Positions 31,311 through 36,062 of a DNA stretch of 36,062 nt are shown here, in pieces; the stretch's first letter is position 1; every line of letters starts with the position of its first letter. Location: NCBI RefSeq assembly GCF_016861605.1, contig NZ_BOLM01000025.1, positions 1 through 36,062 on the forward strand, read 5' to 3'. The position numbers and the translations under genes were made by a program. The stretch comes from Levilactobacillus wangkuiensis (GTDB lineage: Bacteria > Bacillota > Bacilli > Lactobacillales > Lactobacillaceae). Under the pieces are notes generated by a model. The model worked only from the letters and a program-made list of their open reading frames with translations. It was not told where the DNA came from and did no database searches.

Positions 31311-31343
31311 CAGCAACATCATTGTAGAATTGGAGGAATCATT

Positions 31344-32753
31344 GTGGCCACCGTAACGGTTCATTCACTGACATTTACCTATCCCAAGCGTTCCCGGCCC
31401 GTCCTCGATGACCTGAACGTCACGTTTCCCAGTGGCAAGTTTTCCCTATTGACCGGGGTCTCCGGTGGCGGCAAGTCGACGCTGCTCAAGCTGATTGCGG
31501 GACTCACCCCGTTGCCGACCGCCGGCAGTATCACCTTTAACGACCAGCCACTAGCCGAGATTGCCCCCACCAAGCGGGCGGCCACCGTCGCCATGCTCTT
31601 CCAGGAACCCAGCACCCAATTCACCATGGACACGGTGAAAAACGAGTTGCGGTTCGCCCTGGAAAACCAGTGCGTTGACCCGGCCGACATCCCCGCCAAA
31701 ATCACCGCCGCCCTCGACTTCATCGGCATTACCGATTTACAAGACCGGTTACTGATGCAGCTGTCCGGTGGCGAACAACAGAAGGTCGCCCTCGCCATCA
31801 TCGTAGCCATGGACAGCGACGTCATTTTACTGGACGAACCCTTTGCCAGCATCGACCCACCGACGCGCCTGGCCTTGCTCGAAAAGCTGGTTGCCCTGTG
31901 TACCAAGCGCGGCAAGACCATCATTTTAGCCGACCACGACCTCAGCAATTATGACCGCTGGGTGGACCATCTGGCCGTGCTGGATATGGGAAAGCTGACG
32001 CTGTTGTCGCCGGCAGATACGCAGGCCCGGTTTGCGGCGTTTACCCCCGACAAGCTCCAGCTGACCCACGTTGTGTTACCGAGTGACCAGCCTGTCAGTC
32101 TGCAGGGCACGCAACTGCGCCTGGGTCACGGCGAGCGCGAATTGTTGGCGCCACAGGACCTGGCCTTATTTGCCCATCAAGCGACCCTGATCACTGGCCC
32201 CAATGGGAGTGGCAAATCCACTCTCTTTCGGGCGCTGGTCCGCCTTGGCAAATACCAGGGGCGTCTGACCTACGACGGGACCGACATCCAAAAGCTCCCC
32301 CGCAAGCAATACGCCCGGTCCGTGGGCCTCATGTTCCAGGCGGCTAGTTCACAATTTCTCAACGTGACCGTCGCTGAGGAGCTCGCCCTCTCCCGCAAAT
32401 TTGGCAACCGCGACTACTTCACGGCCGAACGGGTCCAAGACCTCTTAGCGCAACTCAACCTGGCCGAGCACACCGAGCAGATCATCTACTCGCTAAGTAG
32501 CGGCCAGCAAAAGAAACTGCAATTACTCTGCATGCTGATCATGGCACCCACGGTTCTCCTTCTCGACGAACCACTGAAGGGTCTGGACTTCGCGTCGATT
32601 CAAGTGGTCATGCACATTCTCACGACCGTTCAGCGCGACCTTCACCTGACCTTGATCATGATCAGCCACCAACTCAGCGGCCTGGACGACCTCATCACCC
32701 TGCACCTCGCCCTAGCCGACCACCATCTCACCTACAAGGGGGCCCCAGCATGA
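31344..32753 (+). CDS. ykoD: ECF transporter duplicated ATPase YkoD
   Basis: This protein of about 469 residues consists of two fused ABC ATPase domains. Domain one has Walker A GVSGGGKST (38-46), signature LSGGEQQK and Walker B VILLDEPFASID. Domain two has GPNGSGKST (about 285-293), signature LSSGQQKK and VLLLDEPLKGLD. Signature two reads LSSGQ instead of LSGGQ. It powers thiamine/HMP uptake with YkoE and YkoC. The start is GTG at 31344, with TGGAGGA upstream. Its ATGA stop overlaps the ykoC start. Confidence 0.92.
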   Translation: MATVTVHSLTFTYPKRSRPVLDDLNVTFPSGKFSLLTGVSGGGKSTLLKLIAGLTPLPTAGSITFNDQPLAEIAPTKRAATVAMLFQEPSTQFTMDTVKNELRFALENQCVDPADIPAKITAALDFIGITDLQDRLLMQLSGGEQQKVALAIIVAMDSDVILLDEPFASIDPPTRLALLEKLVALCTKRGKTIILADHDLSNYDRWVDHLAVLDMGKLTLLSPADTQARFAAFTPDKLQLTHVVLPSDQPVSLQGTQLRLGHGERELLAPQDLALFAHQATLITGPNGSGKSTLFRALVRLGKYQGRLTYDGTDIQKLPRKQYARSVGLMFQAASSQFLNVTVAEELALSRKFGNRDYFTAERVQDLLAQLNLAEHTEQIIYSLSSGQQKKLQLLCMLIMAPTVLLLDEPLKGLDFASIQVVMHILTTVQRDLHLTLIMISHQLSGLDDLITLHLALADHHLTYKGAPA

Positions 32754-33403
32754 ATCCGAGTTTAAAATTAGCGCTCGTCATCCTGATTGCCCTTGAGGTG
32801 TCCTTCACCCAGGTGTGGACGGTCAACGTCGCTTTGATCATCATTAGTTTGATTCTGATGTTCGTGGGTCACGTGAAATGGAAACGCCTCCTGTGGCTAA
32901 CCGTCGTGCCGCTCTTCTTCGCCAGTGCCCTGGTCTGGTCATTAGCGCTCCAGGGAACGACCACCCACCACTTCCTCATCGTCATCTTCACGCGGATGTT
33001 TGTCTACGTTTACATGGGCGGGCTCTTCACCCAGACCACGGACCCGTTGACGCTGACCCGGTCGCTGGAACAAAACGCCAAGCTGCCATCGAAATTTGCG
33101 TACGGCTTTCTGGCCGCCTTCAACCTGATGCCGAAGATTCAAGCGGAGGTCGCCACCATTAAGGCCGCGGCGTTGATGCGGGGGCAAGTCCTCCACGTCT
33201 GGTCGCCCCAGTTGTATTTCAAAGTGATTCTGGCCGCCATGAACTGGTCGGATCAGCTCGCCGCCGCCATGACCTCCCACGGTTTTGTGGAAGGCGCACC
33301 CCGGACACACGCCATCACGGTCGCGTTACGGGCCCGCGACTGGTGGGTCTTTGGCATTGGTCTTATTCTGGTTCAAGTCGGTCTCTTCATCGGCCTACCC
33401 TAA
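32750..33403 (+). CDS. ykoC: ECF transporter transmembrane (T) component YkoC
   Basis: This 217-residue membrane protein of the CbiQ/EcfT family has several helices in the first 110 residues and the coupling segment KIQAEVATIKAAALMRGQ, whose Ala-Arg-Gly-like motif contacts the ATPase. It overlaps ykoD by four bases (ATGA), so translation is coupled. It is the scaffold between YkoE and YkoD. Confidence 0.9.
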   Translation: MNPSLKLALVILIALEVSFTQVWTVNVALIIISLILMFVGHVKWKRLLWLTVVPLFFASALVWSLALQGTTTHHFLIVIFTRMFVYVYMGGLFTQTTDPLTLTRSLEQNAKLPSKFAYGFLAAFNLMPKIQAEVATIKAAALMRGQVLHVWSPQLYFKVILAAMNWSDQLAAAMTSHGFVEGAPRTHAITVALRARDWWVFGIGLILVQVGLFIGLP

Positions 33404-33424
33404 TTTAGCAAAGGAGTTCCTGTT

Positions 33425-34111
33425 ATGTTTACTGATTTAGCACACGCGGCCACCCAGGCTAGCTGGGACGCCTCCAAACGCCATCCCTTCATTCAACAGT
33501 TGCAGGCCGGCACCTTACCCGGCGACACGTTCCGCTACTACCTCATTCAAGACCATTACTACCTCCACGAATTTGGGAAACTCCATGATTTAGCCGCCGA
33601 CCAAAGCCAGGACCCCCGCGTCGTCAAACAGTTACGCGCTGGGGCCGAAAGCCTCCGTCAGGGTGAAATTGCGGTGCGGCAAACTTTCTTTGACCGCTTA
33701 AATATCACGCCGGAAGAGGTCGCCAATACTGCCGTCGCCCCAACGGGTTACGCCTATACCAGTCACCTCTATCGGTCATTGATGACGGCGGGTCCGGCCG
33801 GTGCGGTGGCGGGCTTACTCCCCTGTTACTGGCTGTACGCCGAGATTGGCCAGGCGTTGGCCGGCACCGGGTCGCCCGTCCCCATTTACCAAGCCTGGAT
33901 TGACACCTACAACGCGGACGACTATACCGGTTCCATGAAGGACCAACTCGCCCTCGCCAACTACGTCGCCACCCCAGAAAACACGCACCAGCTGTTAGAT
34001 ATTTTTGAAAAGAGTAGCTGGTACGAACTAAACTTCTGGCAAATGGCGCTAGACCACGAGGACTGGTCGTTGACGCCCAGTAAGAAATCATCGTCACTGA
34101 CAACGAATTAA
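33425..34111 (+). CDS. tenA: Thiaminase II / aminopyrimidine aminohydrolase TenA
   Basis: This 228-residue all-helical TenA-family enzyme has the catalytic Cys134 in LLPCYWLYAEIG, and a C-terminal Glu in SSWYELNFW. It hydrolyses degraded thiamine or aminopyrimidine to hydroxymethylpyrimidine, which the YkoEDC transporter's operon context fits. AAAGGAG precedes the ATG. It ends the thiamine salvage operon; no thiM, thiD or thiE is in the window. E12 begins about 160 bases later; the gap holds only a weak T-run near 34140. Confidence 0.92.
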   Translation: MFTDLAHAATQASWDASKRHPFIQQLQAGTLPGDTFRYYLIQDHYYLHEFGKLHDLAADQSQDPRVVKQLRAGAESLRQGEIAVRQTFFDRLNITPEEVANTAVAPTGYAYTSHLYRSLMTAGPAGAVAGLLPCYWLYAEIGQALAGTGSPVPIYQAWIDTYNADDYTGSMKDQLALANYVATPENTHQLLDIFEKSSWYELNFWQMALDHEDWSLTPSKKSSSLTTN

Positions 34112-34273
34112 CGATTGAAGAACTGGCTACTGGTCGGTCCTTTTTTCATGGGTGTGGAATTGGTGGCAACTTGTCTATTCCAGATGAGCTTTAAAAATTT
34201 CCATTGTAAGTTAAGTGACAGACGAAACTCTCTGGTCAGCAATACATTAACTGGCTAATGTAAAATACCACGC

Positions 34274-34494
34274 TATGGGTTAAACCAGTGTCAGCCGCAG
34301 GGCTGGTGAAAATAGGCTCAGCCGTGGGAGTTACCTTAGCGGGTCCCCCCGCTTAGGTAACTGCTATCTTTGAGACGCGATTCCCGGCTCAAAGTAAGTC
34401 CGAAGACCGCTTCTCAGGCTTCGGACGTGCGCCCACAGCGCCACGGCCTATTTTCACCAGCCCGGAGGCGCAAGCAAGCACGGTTCAACCCATA
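34274..34494 (+). repeat. Structured intergenic element E12 (long-arm subtype)
   Basis: This is a close relative of E8. TATGGGTT pairs with AACCCATA at the ends; GCCGCAGG faces CCCGGAGGC. The 17-base stem GGCTGGTGAAAATAGGC pairs with GCCTATTTTCACCAGCC. Hairpin one is AGTTACC...GGTAACT, with the TTAG/CTTA mismatch. Hairpin two is CTTTGAG/CTCAAAG. Hairpin three is GTCCGAAG-A-CC-GCTTCTCA-GG-CTTCGGAC. Changes from E8 are compensated on the opposite strand. Confidence 0.93.
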
Positions 34495-34504
34495 AGCAAC
34501 TGTA

Positions 34505-34533
34505 TTTTCAACCCGGTGAACCTGCGTTATAAT
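34505..34533 (+). promoter_or_regulatory. Promoter of the small membrane protein gene
   Basis: TTTTCA (34505-34510) and TATAAT (34528-34533) are 17 bases apart, beginning ten bases after E12 ends. Confidence 0.65.
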
Positions 34534-34565
34534 GGATACACGCATTAGAGAAAGCAGGTGTCGTC

Positions 34566-34922
34566 ATGAAACGACTGACATTCTTGGAGTTTTTTGGCTA
34601 CCTGGCACTGATTTTGGGCGTCGCGATTGAAATTTACGCGTTGCTCAAGGACCCAGGTAGTAAGCTAAGCGGTGACAACATGTTCGGTGGCGCCGTCATT
34701 TTGGGGTTAGCAGTAGCGTTTATCCATAGTAAACACCTGCCTTTCAACCTGGTCTTAATCGGGTTAAGCACGTTGGGGTTTGCTTACTTTACCTTTATCC
34801 ATACGCAAAATTGGTTCTGGACCATCATCTTAGGGATTGCCGTGGCGGCATTCTTGGTCTACTTCTTTGGGATTCGCAAGGACGTGCGCCGCAATCAAAG
34901 CGACTGGTTCCACTTCAACTGA
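34566..34922 (+). CDS. Small four-helix membrane protein of unknown function
   Basis: This 118-residue protein has four predicted membrane helices: about residues 5-26, 38-57, 59-79 and 83-103. A short basic tail (GIRKDVRRNQ) lies probably in the cytoplasm by the positive-inside rule. I recognise no family. It has its own promoter and a strong terminator, so it is an independent unit. AAAGCAGGTG precedes the ATG. Confidence 0.75.
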   Translation: MKRLTFLEFFGYLALILGVAIEIYALLKDPGSKLSGDNMFGGAVILGLAVAFIHSKHLPFNLVLIGLSTLGFAYFTFIHTQNWFWTIILGIAVAAFLVYFFGIRKDVRRNQSDWFHFN

Positions 34923-34937
34923 TTGCCTTTACCGTTC

Positions 34938-35040
34938 GTTCCCGGCGGTGGGCTCAAAGTGTTCGGCTATGGGCCCGGTTCCAGCCTGAGAAACGGGCTT
35001 TCACCTCGGCTGACCACTTGGCCTACCTCTGGTCACTGAC
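34938..35040 (-). repeat. Structured intergenic element E13 (decayed fragment of the long subtype)
   Basis: On the minus strand it retains AGTGACCAGAGG, GCCAAG and GGTGAAAGCCCGTTTCTCAGG, which match the linker and third hairpin of E3 and E9. The first and second hairpins and most of the arms are missing. It starts 15 bases after the preceding stop codon. Confidence 0.7.
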
Positions 35041-35078
35041 ACAGATCACTCAGTTTCATTTTTGTTTTTTACTTAAAG

Positions 35079-35134
35079 TAAAAACGCAGTCGCTATCATC
35101 TGAGTTGGTTCTCAGGTTATGGCGACTGCGTTTT
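35079..35134 (+). terminator. Terminator of the small membrane protein gene
   Basis: AAAAACGCAGTCGC (35079-35092) pairs perfectly with GCGACTGCGTTTTT (35121-35134). It is placed beyond the decayed E13. Confidence 0.88.
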
Positions 35135-35170
35135 TGAGTTTGATTGATTTCTTTGTTATTGGGGCTGCCT

Positions 35171-35267
35171 TTCCACGGAACAATTCCGGCCCTGGCGGCC
35201 TCCGAAACGTGCTACGCGGGGCAGGTTCCTGCGCTTAACCCCGGTTCAGCAAATATCCCAAGCCCTG
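35171..35267. repeat. Tandem structured repeat R1
   Basis: This is the first of two copies sharing CTGGCGGCCTCCGAAACG, GTGCTACGC, CTTAAC, CCGG and CCCA-GCCC blocks. It begins with CGGAA-CAA-TTCCG and ends with a possible hairpin TTCAG/CTGAA. It does not carry E-family motifs. Confidence 0.75.
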
Positions 35268-35311
35268 AATTAGTCCTTAGATTTATCTTGCTTTAAGTCG
35301 GTTGGCTGGTT

Positions 35312-35425
35312 CTCCACGGGACTATCCCGGTCCTGGCGGCTTCTGAAACGTGCTACGCAAGGCAACTGGTTCCACTTAACACCGTAACGAAAATGTCCCA
35401 GGCCCGGGGCCATTCCCGTTACGCC
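35312..35425. repeat. Tandem structured repeat R2
   Basis: This second copy is about 140 bases from R1 and diverged from it. The first hairpin is CGGGA-CTA-TCCCG, and the last is GTAACG with CGTTAC. Both differ in sequence from R1 but keep pairing. Confidence 0.75.
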
Positions 35426-35472
35426 GTTAATGCTCGCCAGTTAAGCGCCTCGCTCCGCACTCTTTACCCTAG

Positions 35473-35505
35473 AAAAACAGGCCCGCCCGAAGGCCGACCT
35501 GTTTT
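35473..35505 (-). terminator. Terminator of the 57-residue peptide gene
   Basis: AAAACAGG (35475-35482) pairs with CCTGTTTT (35498-35505) with extra pairs around a TTCG-like loop. The A-run on the plus strand gives the T-run for minus-strand transcripts. Two small palindromes at 35519-35534 and 35538-35556 lie between it and the gene. Confidence 0.8.
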
Positions 35506-35611
35506 CCCGCTTGATAAACTACAAGTGACTGTAGTCTTGTAATCACAATGATTACCAAAGTTTTAAGTTGTAACAGCCGGATGATCCGGCCCCGGGGCGG
35601 GATTAACCGCG

Positions 35612-35785
35612 TTATTTGACAGCCACGCGAAACGCACGTGTCTGCGGGGTGCTGATGACCCCCACTGGGCTCGAACTCTGATGTGTCGTGGTTCGTTTGC
35701 CCATGGAATACCAGGACATACCGCCGAACACAGCCAATAAAATGACCGCGGTCAACAGACTTCCAATTACGTGTTTCAAATTCAT
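35612..35785 (-). CDS. 57-residue single-helix membrane peptide
   Basis: The ORF starts MNLKHVIGSLLTAVILL and continues as a hydrophobic helix to about residue 21. A polar Ser/Thr/Arg-rich tail ending RVAVK follows. GAGGTGG stands four bases ahead of the ATG, and a terminator lies downstream, so the gene is credible despite its size. A 109-residue frame overlapping it has no ribosome site and looks like a shadow. Function is unknown; small single-helix peptides can be signal, toxin or membrane-protein regulators. A TATCAT at about 35805-35810 on the minus strand may be the -10 box. Confidence 0.7.
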   Translation of the reverse strand: MNLKHVIGSLLTAVILLAVFGGMSWYSMGKRTTTHQSSSPVGVISTPQTRAFRVAVK

Positions 35786-35957
35786 CCTGCCACCTCACTA
35801 GTTATGATACTGAATTAATCTAATAACTAGCTTAAAGGGTTTATGTTGCAAAACCATGACAGGCTAGCGAAAAGTAAGTAACAATTCCGCCACATCGGGT
35901 TACAGGCCCGACTCTGCCAATTGTCATATTGGGTATAAGTTTACGCAATTTTTCCTC

Positions 35958-35989
35958 TCGGGGCAAGCATTATCGAAAAAAACTTGCCC
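35958..35989. other. Hairpin spanning the right repeat boundary
   Basis: GGGCAAG (about 35960-35966) pairs with CTTGCCC (35983-35989). The second arm overlaps the first bases of the terminal repeat, so it joins unique sequence to the putative insertion-sequence end. Confidence 0.4.
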
Positions 35990-36062
35990 GATTTAAAATT
36001 GAAGTGCAACACCCCTTAAGACATTAAGGGTAAACAAATAGGCCATGGAGACCTATACTTTT
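35986..36062. repeat. Right copy of the 77-bp terminal inverted repeat
   Basis: This is the exact reverse complement of bases 1-77. It has the same interpretation as the left copy: an insertion-sequence end, or an assembly overlap at a repeat. Confidence 0.75.

Noticed and set aside
34112-34150. Terminator after tenA ending in a T-run near 34140
   Set aside because: No convincing hairpin precedes the T-run, so it was not listed as a terminator.
3090-34494. CRISPR array as an explanation of the repeats
   Set aside because: Units are long, structured, spread between genes and diverged, without regular short repeats or spacers, and no cas gene is seen.
35469-35798. 109-residue minus-strand frame near the right end
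   Set aside because: The overlapping 57-residue frame has the ribosome site and a membrane helix; the longer frame has neither and includes the terminator.
1-36062. Composite transposon bounded by inverted insertion sequences
   Set aside because: The interior carries mostly housekeeping-like genes, no transposase is visible, and the 77-base length fits an assembly break, so the claim cannot be supported here.

Overview
The window looks like chromosome of a low-GC Gram-positive, most probably Lactobacillaceae. The evidence is strong AGGAGG-type ribosome sites, an LtaS-type lipoteichoic acid synthase, YkoE/YkoD/YkoC thiamine uptake genes under a TPP riboswitch, DUF915-type hydrolases, and SH3-bearing D-Ala-D-Ala carboxypeptidases. 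Species is inferred from gene families, not proven. No rRNA, tRNA, prophage or CRISPR array was seen. Both ends carry the same 77 bases in inverted orientation, which suggests the window stops in two copies of one insertion sequence (or is a contig cut at that repeat).

Layout. 1-4.3 kb: an MMPL/RND membrane protein and a short-chain dehydrogenase. 4.6-7.2 kb (minus): a DHA2-type drug exporter with its PadR regulator, then a MerR-type regulator. 7.4-9.3 kb: a secreted NlpC/P60 hydrolase and an AT-rich gene with uracil-DNA-glycosylase-like motifs. 9.4-10.5 kb (minus): a GNAT acetyltransferase and a histidine phosphatase. 11.6-13.8 kb: ltaS. 14.5-17.3 kb: a ferredoxin/flavodoxin reductase, a DUF915 hydrolase and a PrsW-type membrane protease. 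17.7-23.3 kb: a nucleoside hydrolase with an operator inside its promoter, a secreted Lys/Thr-rich protein, two Cof-type HAD phosphatases, a second DUF915 hydrolase and an unusual PTS IIC protein. 23.6-26.3 kb: a DUF2087 regulator, a GIY-YIG-like protein and a chloramphenicol-acetyltransferase-like enzyme in one operon, then a HigBA-like toxin-antitoxin operon with two tandem antitoxins. 26.8-29.7 kb: two paralogous D-Ala-D-Ala carboxypeptidases. 30-34.1 kb: the thiamine salvage operon (TPP riboswitch, ykoE, ykoD, ykoC, tenA). 34.6-35.8 kb: a small four-helix membrane protein and a 57-residue membrane peptide gene.

The most striking content lies between the genes. At least thirteen intergenic stretches (called E1-E13 here) are copies, intact or decayed, of one modular structured element of about 180-295 bp. 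Each intact copy folds into a long outer stem, a recurring 3x3 internal loop (GNA opposite GNA), and a junction carrying three hairpins. The hairpins have conserved non-paired features: a T.T mismatch within TTAG/CTTA, a bulged A, and a GCTTCTCA-like loop. The stems differ in sequence between copies but keep pairing, so compensatory changes can be read by eye. Two copies (E3, E9) look like one subtype nested in the arms of another. The elements occur in both orientations, flank or split operons (two lie between ykoE and ykoD), and follow both carboxypeptidase genes within about ten bases. A second, unrelated tandem pair (R1/R2) lies near the right end. I cannot search databases, so novelty of these families is untested.
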